A stretch of DNA of 64,000 nt, from assembly GCA_000613465.1 (NCBI GenBank), contig BAJA01000002.1:62001-126000 (forward strand). The letters run 5' to 3'. The notes below the pieces were generated by a model that was not told the DNA's origin, searched no databases, and worked only from the letters and a program-made list of their open reading frames with translations. The DNA comes from Bacteroides nordii WAL 11050 = JCM 12987. GTDB taxonomy: Bacteria > Bacteroidota > Bacteroidia > Bacteroidales > Bacteroidaceae. A program made the position numbers and the translations under genes. Below are positions 1 through 9,219 of this stretch, in pieces (within the stretch, counting starts at the first letter, position 1; every line of letters starts with the position of its first letter).

Positions 1-172
1 ATTAATTAGTAGTTTCTAAATATTTTAGAAGAGCATATCTTTAGAGTATGAAACTATAACAATTAAATACAGAGAATCAAACAACTAAAAAAATCAAATT
101 GCATACCTAATTATAATCAGACTTCTTTTTCTTCTCAAATTTCCTTATACAAGGGGCTCTTTTCTCCACTCT

Positions 173-206
173 TTTGGTACACAATCGGCGAAAAACATTA
201 TATTTG
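173..206 (+). promoter_or_regulatory. Putative promoter of the nucleoside permease gene
   Basis: TATATTTG at 199-206 fits the Bacteroides minus-7 consensus TAnnTTTG, and a TTTG at 173-176 lies 22 bases upstream as a possible minus-33 element. The leader that follows (about 207-282) contains an inverted repeat, AGTTACAA at 229-236 and TTGTAACT at 255-262. Nothing else is recognisable in positions 1-172. Confidence 0.5.
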
Positions 207-282
207 CAGCTATTATAAAATAGCAACAAGTTACAATTCGTAATAACTTGTAGCTTGTAACTCGTAACTAAATAAAAATAAT

Positions 283-1535
283 ATGAGTATCAAGTATCGA
301 CTAATTATTATGAACTTCCTACAGTTCTTCGTGTGGGGATCGTGGTTAATTTCATTGGGCGGCTACATGGGTGGTGTCTTACATTTTGAAGGAGGGCAAA
401 TAGGTGCAATCTTTGCCACAATGGGCATAGCCTCTCTCATCATGCCAGGACTGACAGGTATTATAGCCGACAAATGGGTAAATGCTGAACGATTATATGG
501 GATACTACATATTCTGGGAGCTGCCAGCCTTTTCTATGCCTCCACAGCCACTGATTATAACCATATGTATTGGGCTATGTTGCTCAATCTGTTGGTATAT
601 ATGCCTACGCTCTCATTAGCAAATACGGTATCTTACAACTCTCTCGAACAATATAAATGTGACATTGTCAAAGACTTTCCGCCTATCCGTGTATGGGGAA
701 CCATCGGTTTTATCTGTGCCATGTGGGCAGTAGATCTCACCGGATTCAAATCCTCTTGTGCACAACTCTATGTGGGTGGTGCAGCAGCACTTATTTTAGG
801 TTTATATTCATTTACTCTACCCGCTTGTCCGCCTGCCAAAAGTGAAAACAAAAGCCTGCTTTCTGCTTTCGGACTCGATGCTCTGGTATTATTCAAACGC
901 AAGAAGATGGTTATCTTTTTCCTCTTCTCTATGTTATTAGGAGCTGCATTACAAATTACCAACAGTTATGGAGACCTCTTCTTAGGTAGTTTTGCTTCGA
1001 TACCGGAATTCGCTGATTCGTTCGGTGTAAAACACTCTGTCATCCTACTTTCTATCTCACAAATGAGTGAAACCCTGTTTATTCTTGCCATACCATTTTT
1101 CCTCAGACATTTCGGCATCAAGCGCGTAATGCTTATCAGTATGTTTGCCTGGGTATTCCGTTTCGGACTTTTCGGTCTGGGCGATCCGGGTTCAGGGCTA
1201 TGGATGCTGATACTTTCGATGATTGTCTACGGAATGGCATTCGATTTCTTCAACATTTCGGGCTCTTTGTTTGTTGAATTAGAAGCTAAGCCTGCTATCA
1301 GAGCCAGCGCACAGGATTATTCTTTATGATGACCAACGGATTGGGAGCAATCATCGGAGGATATGCCAGTGGTGCTGTGGTGGATGCCTTCTCGGTATAT
1401 GCCGACGGTATGTTGGTAAGCCGTGAATGGCCCGACATCTGGTTCATCTTCGCAGGTTATGCATTAGTTATCGGAATATTGTTTGCTCTGGTATTCAAAT
1501 ACAAACACCAGCCAGAGGAATTAAGTAAAAAGTAA
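283..1535 (+). pseudogene. Nucleoside permease (NupG-like MFS), frameshifted
   Basis: An inner-membrane major facilitator superfamily transporter of the nucleoside:H+ symporter type, about 417 residues when repaired. The first frame (283-1329) gives 348 residues with many hydrophobic helices and starts MSIKYRLIIMNFLQFFVWGS, typical of the family. It stops after the sequence SAQDYSL. The next frame (about 1320-1535) supplies the last helices (TNGLGAIIGGYASG onward) without a gap. Restoring one G near 1313-1315 reads SAQGLFFMMTNGLG across the junction, so this is a one-base deletion in a short G run. It may be a real mutation or a base-calling error. The next gene starts 2 bases after the stop. 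Confidence 0.85.
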
Positions 1536-1537
1536 CA

Positions 1538-2101
1538 ATGGATAAAAAGATAGAATTACAAGTATTAAATATCTCCAATAGTCAGGCGCAGGTAGGTGCC
1601 TACGCTTTGGTATTGGGGGAAGTGGGAGGCGAACGGCAACTACCTATCATTATAGGTCCGGCCGAAGCGCAAGCCACTGCCATCTGCCTGAAAGGAGTAA
1701 AAGCGCCGCGTCCCCTGACGCACGATTTATTCTATACATGCCTGAACGTTTTGGGCACCAAAATGCTCAGGGTGCTTATCTATAAGGCAAAAGAAGGTGT
1801 TTTTTACTCATATATCTACCTGCAGAAAGATGAAGAAATTATTCGTATCGATTCACGAACTTCAGACGCTATCGCTCTAGCCGTACGTGCAGATTGCCCT
1901 ATTTTTATTTATGAGTCTATTCTTGAAAGAGAATATATCCGCCTGGATGATTCTGATCAGCCGGATACAGAGCAACAGGAAGAGGAGACAAATGATTCCG
2001 ACAATGTGAATTCACTTGAACAAGCATTGGAGCAAGCTATCAAAGAAGAGAACTATGAACTGGCAGCCCGGTTACGCGATGAAATAAACAGAAGAAAATA
2101 A
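1538..2101 (+). CDS. Bifunctional nuclease family protein (DUF151) with C-terminal UVR motif
   Basis: A 187-residue soluble protein. Residues 1-135 match the DUF151/bifunctional nuclease fold: LPIIIGPAEAQA near residue 35, and the stretch around DSRTSDAIALAVRADCPIF near residue 105. A Glu/Asp-rich linker follows. The last 30 residues (EQAIKEENYELAARLRDEIN) form a UvrB/UvrC-type UVR helical pair, a normal architecture for this family in Bacteroidetes. The family is linked to nucleic-acid cleavage and stress responses, but the substrate here is unknown. It starts 2 bases after the permease frame and sits 8 bases before rsmE, so the three genes are probably co-transcribed. Confidence 0.85.
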   Translation: MDKKIELQVLNISNSQAQVGAYALVLGEVGGERQLPIIIGPAEAQATAICLKGVKAPRPLTHDLFYTCLNVLGTKMLRVLIYKAKEGVFYSYIYLQKDEEIIRIDSRTSDAIALAVRADCPIFIYESILEREYIRLDDSDQPDTEQQEEETNDSDNVNSLEQALEQAIKEENYELAARLRDEINRRK

Positions 2102-2109
2102 ATTTAAAT

Positions 2110-2802
2110 ATGCACGTATTCTATACTCCCGATATACAGAAGAACCTTGAACTTCCGGAAGAAGAAGCACAACATTGTGTCCGTGTTTTACGACTCAACA
2201 TTGGAGATGAAATCACCCTGACGGATGGTAATGGAAATTTTTACCGTGCGGAAATAACTGCCGCAACCAACAAACGTTGTTTGGTAAAGATACTCGAAAC
2301 AATTCCACAAGAACCTTTATGGTCAGGACATCTACACATAGCCATGGCTCCAACAAAAAATATGGATCGTAATGAATGGTTTGCCGAAAAAGCTACCGAA
2401 ATAGGTTTTGATGAGTTGACCTTTCTTAATTGCCGTTTTTCGGAACGAAAAGTCATTAAGATGGAACGTATTGAAAAGATAGTAGTATCTGCCATCAAGC
2501 AATCACTCAAAGCACGTTTGCCGAGGCTCAATGAAATGACAGATTTTGATAAATTCATCACCCAGGAGTTTACCGGTCAAAAATTCATCGCACACTGTTA
2601 TAAAGGTGAAAAACCACTGCTTAAAAATATTCTGAAACCAGGAGAAGATGCATTGGTGCTTATCGGACCGGAAGGAGATTTCAGTGAAGAGGAAGTAACC
2701 AAAGCAATAGAAAAAGGCTTTCAGCCCATAAGCTTAGGTAAATCCCGGCTGCGAACGGAAACGGCAGCACTGGTAGCAACAATGGTAGTGAATAGTGAGT
2801 AG
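2110..2802 (+). CDS. rsmE: 16S rRNA (uracil(1498)-N3)-methyltransferase
   Basis: A 230-residue SPOUT-class methyltransferase that adds a methyl group from S-adenosylmethionine to N3 of U1498 in the decoding centre of 16S rRNA. It has an N-terminal PUA-like domain (residues 1-70) and a C-terminal trefoil-knot domain with KATEIGF (94-100), LIGPEGDFS (184-192) and LGKSRLRTETA (209-219), which form the SAM and dimer region. Length is normal. The last four residues (VNSE) and the stop codon are encoded inside the left arm of the palindromic repeat at 2791-2881, so the repeat has reached the 3' end of the gene. Confidence 0.95.
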   Translation: MHVFYTPDIQKNLELPEEEAQHCVRVLRLNIGDEITLTDGNGNFYRAEITAATNKRCLVKILETIPQEPLWSGHLHIAMAPTKNMDRNEWFAEKATEIGFDELTFLNCRFSERKVIKMERIEKIVVSAIKQSLKARLPRLNEMTDFDKFITQEFTGQKFIAHCYKGEKPLLKNILKPGEDALVLIGPEGDFSEEEVTKAIEKGFQPISLGKSRLRTETAALVATMVVNSE

Positions 2803-2881
2803 TGAGCAGTGATTAGTGATTAGCGGGCTGCGCTATCATACCGAATGGTACTAATCACTTATCACTACTCACTTATCACTA
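2791..2881 (+). repeat. Core-containing intergenic palindrome, copy A
   Basis: The left arm (2791-2823) repeats the words GTGATTAGTGA and AGTGAG. The right arm (2851-2881) is its reverse complement with few mismatches. The centre (2824-2850) contains GCTGCGCTATC at 2827-2837 followed by CCGAATGGTA. Copies with the same centre lie at 9220-9303, 10125-10270, 14636-14765 and 32400-32476. The arm includes the rsmE stop codon. The element could fold into a long hairpin in RNA and act as a terminator. No T-run terminator is otherwise seen after rsmE. Confidence 0.85.
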
Positions 2882-2911
2882 AAAAATACATCAATTAAAA
2901 AACAAATAGTT

Positions 2912-4468
2912 ATGGCAAAAAGAATGATTTCCCGACTTTCAGTGCTGGTAGTGCTGATGGTATTCATGGCAGCTTGTTCAAAGAAATCGGAATACACAAA
3001 TGTTATACCTGCTGACGCTTCGGCCGTAGCATCTATCCATTTGAAATCACTGGCTGATAAATCCGGACTGAAAGACAAAGAGAATGAAGCAGCCAAACAA
3101 AAGATGATAGAGGCGCTGAAAAGTGGAACTACTGCGGCAACTTTCCAACAATTAGAAAAAGTCTTGAATAACCCTAAAGAATCAGGAATAGATGTGGATG
3201 CACCTGTATATGCATTCACTGCAACCAGTTTTCCATATACAGCTCTGGTAGCTAAAGTGTCGGACCAGGATAAACTGCATACTTCACTGGATATAATGGT
3301 GAAAGAACAAATCTGCCAACCCATAGAAGCAGCAGACGATTATAGTTATACACGAATGGGACAACGTGACATCTTTGCTTTTAACGAAACAACAGTTATG
3401 CTGGTACAGACGGGCAGTACATCACAAATGGAAAATGCTCAGAAGATGATCAGCGAGCTAATGAAACAAACCGCTGAAAAAAGTATCGCTAATAACGCTG
3501 GTTTCCAGAAGATGCAAAAACAGAAAGGTGATATTAATTTCTTTGCATCTTTAGCTGCACTTCCTAAAGAATACACACGCCAGCTGAATTTGGGTTTAAC
3601 CGGCATAAAAATAGATCCCAAAGATATAATGGCTCTTGGTAGTCTTAGCTTTGAGAAAGGAAAGATTGCTCTACTTTTTGAATACTATACAGAGAACGAA
3701 GAAGCCAAAGCCATGTTGAAAAAACAGGAGAAGGCAACGATCAAACTGAATAATACTTTCCTTAAATATTTCCCTGCATCAACCATCGCATTTATGAGTG
3801 TAGGAGCCAATGGAGAAGAGTTGTACAACCTGTTACAGGAAAATGAAGAATTCCGTAACACAGTATCTATTTCCAAAGCAGAAGAAGTGAAAGCCCTGTT
3901 CGCTTCATTCAACGGTGATATATCTGCCGGACTGATCAATGTAACTATGGGTAAAGATCCTGCTTTCGTAGCTTATGCAGATGTAAAAAACGGAAATGCA
4001 CTAAAAGCTCTTTATGACAATAAAAAAGCACTGAATCTGAAAAAAGGTGAAGATATCGTTCAATTGGGTGAAAATGAATATGTGTACAAGTCAAGAGCTA
4101 TGAATATCTTCTTTGGGCTTAAAGACAAGCAAATGTATGCTACAAATGATGAATTACTTTATAAAAACATTGACAAAGCAGCTGATAAATCTATAAAAGA
4201 CGTTGCCTATGCTTCGGATATGAAAGGAAAGAACTTCTTCTTTGTTGTTAACATGGATGCTATCCTCGAACTCCCGATTGTAAAAATGATGGTAGGCTTC
4301 GGAGGTGAAGAGTACCAAATGTACTATAACCTGGCATCACAAATTAGTTATCTGGAAATAAGCAACGTAAGCGACGGTGTTAGTGAAATAGACCTCGTTC
4401 TGAAAGACAAAGACACCAACTCGCTGAAACAAATTGTAAACTTCGCCAAGAAGTTTGCCGGCATGTAA
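2912..4468 (+). CDS. DUF4836 family lipoprotein
   Basis: A 518-residue predicted lipoprotein. It has a signal peptide with lipobox FMAAC, placing the modified cysteine at residue 22, then a Ser/Lys spacer. The rest is a long beta/alpha protein matching the Bacteroidetes DUF4836 family, with the characteristic opening IPADASAVASIHLKSLADKS after the lipobox and no transmembrane helices. The function of the family is unknown. The likely location is the periplasmic face of the outer membrane or inner membrane. It is followed 10 bases later by an ABC transporter ATPase and permease, so it may be an accessory lipoprotein of that exporter. That link is inferred only from gene order. Confidence 0.8.
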   Translation: MAKRMISRLSVLVVLMVFMAACSKKSEYTNVIPADASAVASIHLKSLADKSGLKDKENEAAKQKMIEALKSGTTAATFQQLEKVLNNPKESGIDVDAPVYAFTATSFPYTALVAKVSDQDKLHTSLDIMVKEQICQPIEAADDYSYTRMGQRDIFAFNETTVMLVQTGSTSQMENAQKMISELMKQTAEKSIANNAGFQKMQKQKGDINFFASLAALPKEYTRQLNLGLTGIKIDPKDIMALGSLSFEKGKIALLFEYYTENEEAKAMLKKQEKATIKLNNTFLKYFPASTIAFMSVGANGEELYNLLQENEEFRNTVSISKAEEVKALFASFNGDISAGLINVTMGKDPAFVAYADVKNGNALKALYDNKKALNLKKGEDIVQLGENEYVYKSRAMNIFFGLKDKQMYATNDELLYKNIDKAADKSIKDVAYASDMKGKNFFFVVNMDAILELPIVKMMVGFGGEEYQMYYNLASQISYLEISNVSDGVSEIDLVLKDKDTNSLKQIVNFAKKFAGM

Positions 4469-4478
4469 TTTTCTGAAC

Positions 4479-5123
4479 ATGGAAACAATTCATCTGCAGC
4501 AAACACTTCCCCAAGTGTTTGCTGACCGTAATTCTATCACATCGGATATCTGGCATAAGAACATTATATTCCGCAAAGGAGAAATGTATCTGATTGAAGC
4601 AGCCTCCGGTACCGGAAAATCATCATTATGTAGTTATATATATGGCTATCGAAGCGATTATCAAGGTATTATAAATTTCGATGAGACTAATATCAAGGCA
4701 TACACAGTAGAGCAGTGGGTCAACCTACGCAAGCATTCACTGAGTATGCTTTTTCAAGATTTGCGCATCTTCTCCGAACTCACAGCACTCGAGAATATTC
4801 AATTAAAAAGTAATCTGACCGGATATAAAAAGAAAAAAGAGATTCTTGCTCTTTTTGATGCAATGGGCATTGCCGACAAAGCCAATATAAAGGCCGGAAA
4901 ATTATCTTTTGGCCAACAGCAACGTGTTGCCTTTATCCGTGCACTATGTCAGCCTTTCGACTTTATCTTTCTGGACGAACCTATCAGCCATCTGGACGAT
5001 TATAATGGACAAATTATGAGTAGTCTGCTAACGGAAGAAGCCGGAAAACAAGGTGCGGGAGTTATTGTTACTTCTATCGGAAAACAGATCGAATTGCCTT
5101 ATAACCAAGTATTACGCCTGTAA
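4479..5123 (+). CDS. ABC transporter ATP-binding protein
   Basis: A 214-residue ABC ATPase when read from the ATG at 4479. An upstream ATG at 4455 overlaps the end of the preceding lipoprotein gene and adds eight residues unlike the family, so I prefer 4479. Motifs are Walker A AASGTGKSS (41-49), Q-loop LFQD (91-94), a variant signature LSFGQQQ (142-148; canonical LSGGQ), Walker B FIFLDEP (162-168) and a switch region ending IVTSIGK. The switch histidine is absent from that last motif, which could reduce turnover. It energises the permease encoded 14 bases downstream. The substrate is unknown, and the short length resembles LolD/MacB-type ATPases. Confidence 0.85.
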   Translation: METIHLQQTLPQVFADRNSITSDIWHKNIIFRKGEMYLIEAASGTGKSSLCSYIYGYRSDYQGIINFDETNIKAYTVEQWVNLRKHSLSMLFQDLRIFSELTALENIQLKSNLTGYKKKKEILALFDAMGIADKANIKAGKLSFGQQQRVAFIRALCQPFDFIFLDEPISHLDDYNGQIMSSLLTEEAGKQGAGVIVTSIGKQIELPYNQVLRL

Positions 5124-5137
5124 CAGATCATACAAAT

Positions 5138-6340
5138 ATGAAACTTATCTGGAAACTTCTTCGTCAACATATCAGTATCGGCCAGCTTGCCGGTTTCTTT
5201 CTTGCCAATCTGTTTGGTATGGTTATTGTATTGCTCAGCGTACAGTTTTATAAAGATATTATCCCTATGTTTACAGAGGGAGATAGTTTCATGAAGAAAG
5301 ATTATATCATTACCACCAAAAAAATAAGTACCCTTGGGGCTTTTGCCGGAAAAAGCAATACTTTCTCTCCACAAGAGATAGAGAATCTCAAGAAACAACC
5401 TTTTACTAAAAGTGTAGGTGCATTTACTCCTTCACAATTTAAGGTGTCAGCTGGTTTGGGTATGCAAGAAGCCGGTATCCGTCTTTCTACAGACATGTTC
5501 TTTGAAGCGGTGCCCGATGAATACGTAGATGTAAAACTCGACAAATGGCATTTTGACGAAGAGACACATACTATCCCCATTATTATTCCACGCAATTACC
5601 TGAATCTGTACAACTTCGGATTTGCTCAAAGCCGCAGTCTGCCCAAGCTCTCCGAGGGCGTAATGAGCCTTGTACAAATGGACATCATGATGCGTGGAAA
5701 CGGACGTGTAGAACAGTACAAAGGAAACATTGTCGGTTTCTCCAACCGACTGAATACGATATTGGTACCGGAATCTTTTATGGTATGGGCAAATAAAAAT
5801 TTCGCTCCGGAAGCAGAAGCACAACCGTCACGCCTCATCATCGAAGTAGGAAACCCTGCAGATGCCTCCATTGCCAAATATTTCCAGCAAAAAGGATACG
5901 AAACCGAAGATGGTAAACTGGATGCAGGGAAAACAACCTATTTTCTCCGCCTCATTGTTGGCATTGTATTGGGGGTGGGGCTCTTTATCAGTGTACTTTC
6001 TTTCTATATATTGATGTTAAGCATCTTCCTTCTGTTGCAAAAAAACACTACCAAGCTCGAAAACCTATTGCTTATCGGTTACAGCCCGGCAAGAGTAGCG
6101 CGCCCTTATCAGACATTAACTTTAGGGCTAAATATAGTGGTTCTTATTGTATCGATCAGCCTTGTAGCCTGGTTACGTCATTCTTATACCGCTACACTTA
6201 GCTTACTCTTTCCACAACTGGAAATCGGTTCACTCTGGCCGGCTATTACCGTCGGGATACTTTTATTTGTTATCGTCTCTGCTTTCAATCTGTTTACTAT
6301 CCGCAAAAAAGTATATTCCATCTGGCGAGGACACCATTAA
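5138..6340 (+). CDS. FtsX/MacB-like ABC transporter permease
   Basis: A 400-residue inner-membrane protein. One N-terminal transmembrane helix (about 15-38) is followed by a large periplasmic domain of roughly 230 residues and then three C-terminal helices (about 270-300, 325-347 and 360-385). This is the MacB/FtsX/LolC topology, used for mechanotransmission or lipoprotein handling rather than classical transport. It pairs with the ATPase gene just upstream. The substrate is not determinable from sequence. The operon seems to include the DUF4836 lipoprotein gene. Confidence 0.8.
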   Translation: MKLIWKLLRQHISIGQLAGFFLANLFGMVIVLLSVQFYKDIIPMFTEGDSFMKKDYIITTKKISTLGAFAGKSNTFSPQEIENLKKQPFTKSVGAFTPSQFKVSAGLGMQEAGIRLSTDMFFEAVPDEYVDVKLDKWHFDEETHTIPIIIPRNYLNLYNFGFAQSRSLPKLSEGVMSLVQMDIMMRGNGRVEQYKGNIVGFSNRLNTILVPESFMVWANKNFAPEAEAQPSRLIIEVGNPADASIAKYFQQKGYETEDGKLDAGKTTYFLRLIVGIVLGVGLFISVLSFYILMLSIFLLLQKNTTKLENLLLIGYSPARVARPYQTLTLGLNIVVLIVSISLVAWLRHSYTATLSLLFPQLEIGSLWPAITVGILLFVIVSAFNLFTIRKKVYSIWRGHH

Positions 6341-6366
6341 AGATCACACAAAACAAAAAAACTACC

Positions 6367-7136
6367 ATGAAAAACCTAACACTTCCTATAGTACACAAAT
6401 ATACTGTCGCAATCTTTTTATGGGAGGTATTGTTTACTCCTCTCCAGATGCTTTCAGCACAAAATAAGTTGGATAGTGTTGTTTCTTACTTTCATCAGTT
6501 ACAAGGCACCCATCAGGAAAAACTATATCTACATTTAGATAAGCCATACTATGGAGCCGGAGATAACATTTGGTACAAAGGTTATTTAGTAAATGCAACC
6601 AGCCACCTGGAGAATCCTAAAAGTAACTTTATCATCACAGAATTAATTAATCGTACTGACTCCGTCATACTACGAAAGAAAATCAAACGGGATTCTTTGG
6701 GATTTCAAAATGCTTTCACCTTACCAAGTACGCTTCCTGCAGGAGATTACTACATCAGAGGATACACTAACTGGATGCAGAATGAAGATCCGGTATTTTT
6801 TTATTCCCGTAATCTCCAAATAGGTAACTCTATTGATGTCACTATCCTCTCTACAATTGAATATCAACCGGACACTAAAAACAATTATCTGGCCAAAATC
6901 CGATTTGCAGATATCATCCCACTTATGATACCCCACAGAAGAAAGAGAACACTACAACCGATCTACGTACCACAATCTACTGGAATCCGGAACTACAATG
7001 GAATGCTGATGGAACAGCGACCATTGAATATTATATGCCAGACAGTACAGCCCCTCAGGATATTGTTATCGAAGGAGTTAGTAAGAACGGCAAAATCTGT
7101 CGTTTTACGAAAACGATTAATCAGCCTTCCAATTGA
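6367..7136 (+). pseudogene. Macroglobulin-domain/TonB-plug-type protein, internally deleted remnant
   Basis: The reading frame from 6367 begins with a hydrophobic leader and an MG2-like macroglobulin domain: KLYLHLDKPYYGAGDNIWYK, then AGDYYIRGYTNWMQN, ending around YLAKIRFAD near 6910. Bacteroidetes proteins with this N-terminus are usually 800 residues or more, with a TonB-dependent receptor plug domain in the middle. Here, from about 6927, a different frame encodes a typical C-terminus of the same family (DLRTTIYWNPELQWNADG, then IVIEGVSKNGK) and stops at 7136. The original frame continues meaninglessly to 7140. This is best explained by loss of roughly 500 codons plus a frame change, leaving only the two ends. 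Confidence 0.75.
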
Positions 7137-7154
7137 TTAGTTACTACTTTTTCT

Positions 7155-7162
7155 TATCTTTG
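7155..7162 (+). promoter_or_regulatory. Minus-7 box upstream of miaA
   Basis: TATCTTTG matches the Bacteroides TAnnTTTG consensus and lies 27 bases before the miaA start codon. A TTG at 7133-7135 could serve as the minus-33 element. Confidence 0.55.
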
Positions 7163-7189
7163 TATGTCTATTTTATAAAAAATACAACT

Positions 7190-8109
7190 ATGCCAGACTA
7201 TGAATTAATTACCATTCTTGGTCCTACGCTTCGGGAAAGACTCCATTTGCTACCGCACTGGCTGCAGAACTAAACACCGAAATCATTAGTGCAGACTCAC
7301 GGCAAATATACCGGGGCATGGACCTGGGTACAGGTAAAGATCTTGCCGACTATACTATTAATGATAGAGAAATACCTTATCACTTGATTGATATAGTGGA
7401 GCCAGGTTATAAATACAATGTTTTTGAGTATCAGCGTGATTTTCTAAAAGCTTATGAGACTATTAAACAAAAAGGATGCCTGCCCGTTTTATGTGGAGGG
7501 ACGGGCATGTACCTGGAGTCCGTATTGAAAGGATACCGGTTAATGCCGGTACCCGAGAACCCGGAATTGAGAACACGATTGGCAGATAAATCGTTGGAAA
7601 CACTGACCGGGATTCTTCAACAATACAAGACATTGCACAATTCGACTGATGTAGATACAGTGAAACGTGCGATACGGGCCATAGAAATAGAAGAGTATTA
7701 TGCCAAGCATCCAATAGCAGAACGAGAATTTCCACAACTCAATAGTCTGATCATCGGAGTAGATATTGACCGGGATTTACGTCGGGAAAAAATCAGCCGG
7801 CGATTGAGACAACGTTTGGACGAAGGTATGGTAGATGAAGTAAAACAGTTACTTGCACAAGGGATCAAAGCAGAAGATTTGATTTATTATGGACTGGAAT
7901 ACAAATTTCTGACACTATACGCCATTGGGAAACTTACTTACGAAGAAATGTTCGCCCAACTGGAAACCGCCATCCATCAATTTGCCAAACGGCAAATGAC
8001 TTGGTTTAGGGGAATGGAAAGAAGAGGATTCACCATTCACTGGGTGGATGCAACGTTGCCTACAGAAGAAAAGATAGCTTTTGTAAAGCAAAAGCTCAAA
8101 GGTATTTAG
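7190..8109 (+). pseudogene. miaA: tRNA dimethylallyltransferase, frameshifted in the P-loop
   Basis: MiaA transfers a dimethylallyl group to N6 of A37 in tRNAs that read UNN codons. The start MPDYELITILGPT is in frame from the ATG at 7190, preceded by a promoter box. A missing G at about 7228 then shifts the frame inside the ATP/DMAPP-binding P-loop. Restoring it gives GPTASGKTPFATALAAELN, then SADSRQIYRGMDLGTGKDL, continuous with the open frame 7318-8109 (IYYGLEYKFL, FAKRQMTWFRGMERR). The repaired length is about 306 residues, normal for MiaA. Some Bacteroides are annotated with two miaA paralogues, so loss of one may be tolerated. A sequencing error is equally possible. Confidence 0.85.
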
Positions 8110-8159
8110 TATCTTTGGCAACAGAAAAAAACAGATACTTTAACCACATACTATCTTTG
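8110..8159 (+). promoter_or_regulatory. Tandem minus-7 boxes upstream of the lipid kinase gene
   Basis: Two exact TATCTTTG boxes occur, at 8110-8117 (touching the miaA stop codon) and at 8152-8159. If the second is used, the kinase gene has a leader of about 115 bases, in which I see no known riboswitch. Confidence 0.5.
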
Positions 8160-8281
8160 CAAGAAAGTATATAAATCAAGTCAAAGAAAAGGATAAAGTA
8201 CGAGAACTATTCCATTAAAAGACCTCTAAGCAGGAAGTTTTTTAATCAGAAGAGATGATTTTTAAATAATAGATCAGAGAG

Positions 8282-9211
8282 ATGAGCGTAGAACCAGGAA
8301 AATGGGGCGTAATATACAATCCCAAAGCCGGAACACGGAAGGTGCAAAAACGATGGAAAGAAATCAAAGAGTACATGGACCAGAAAGGTGTGTCATACGA
8401 CTATGTACAGTCCGAAGGTTTCGGTTCAGTAGAACGACTTGCCGGAATTCTGGCAAATAATGGCTATACTACCATTGTAGTAGTAGGCGGTGATGGTGCT
8501 CTGAACGACGCAATCAATGGTATAATGCTTTCCAACGCTACTCATAAAGAAAGTATCGCTATCGGCATCATACCCAATGGTATAGGAAATGACTTTGCCC
8601 GATACTGGGATATCGGCATGGACTACAAACAGGCAGTAGACTGGATTATCAATAACCGCCGGAGAAAAATTGATGTAGGATATTGTAATTTCTACGATGG
8701 CGAACAACACCAACGCCGTTACTTTCTCAATGCCATAAACATCGGCTTTGGTGCACGTATCGTGAAAGTGACCGACGGAACCAAACGTTTTTGGGGAGGA
8801 GTCAAATTTCTCTCATACCTGGCGGCCTTCTTCCTGTTATTTTTTGAACGAAACCTGTACAGAATGCATCTCCGCATCAATGACGAACACATCCGGGGGC
8901 GTATTATGACCGTATGTGTGGGTAGTGCCTATGGTTACGGGCAAACTCCAAGCGCTGTGCCTTACAATGGATGGCTGGATGTTTCGGTTATCTACCGTCC
9001 GGAGCTCTTGCAGACCATGTCCGGGCTATGGATGCTGATTCAGGGACGAATACTAAATCATAAAGTAGTAAAAAGTTACCGAACAAAGAAGGTAAAAGTA
9101 CTCCGTGCAAAGAATGCCGCCGTTGATCTGGACGGACGAATCTTACCCAAGCACTTTCCACTGGAAATAGGTATCCTGCCGGAAAAGATAACTCTGATTA
9201 TACCCAATTAG
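8282..9211 (+). CDS. Diacylglycerol kinase family lipid kinase
   Basis: A 309-residue protein of the DAGK catalytic (YegS/DgkB-like) family, which phosphorylates diacylglycerol or a related lipid using ATP at the cytoplasmic membrane face. Visible motifs are NPKAGTRK (13-20), the nucleotide-binding loop GGDGALNDAING (69-80) and GIGNDFAR near residue 103. The C-terminal half is a beta-sandwich ending DLDGRILPKHFPLEIGILPEK, typical of the family. The ATG at 8282 follows a purine-rich stretch. The exact lipid substrate cannot be read from sequence. A core-containing palindrome lies just after the stop codon and kdsA follows. Confidence 0.85.
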   Translation: MSVEPGKWGVIYNPKAGTRKVQKRWKEIKEYMDQKGVSYDYVQSEGFGSVERLAGILANNGYTTIVVVGGDGALNDAINGIMLSNATHKESIAIGIIPNGIGNDFARYWDIGMDYKQAVDWIINNRRRKIDVGYCNFYDGEQHQRRYFLNAINIGFGARIVKVTDGTKRFWGGVKFLSYLAAFFLLFFERNLYRMHLRINDEHIRGRIMTVCVGSAYGYGQTPSAVPYNGWLDVSVIYRPELLQTMSGLWMLIQGRILNHKVVKSYRTKKVKVLRAKNAAVDLDGRILPKHFPLEIGILPEKITLIIPN

Positions 9212-9219
9212 TAATGCTT

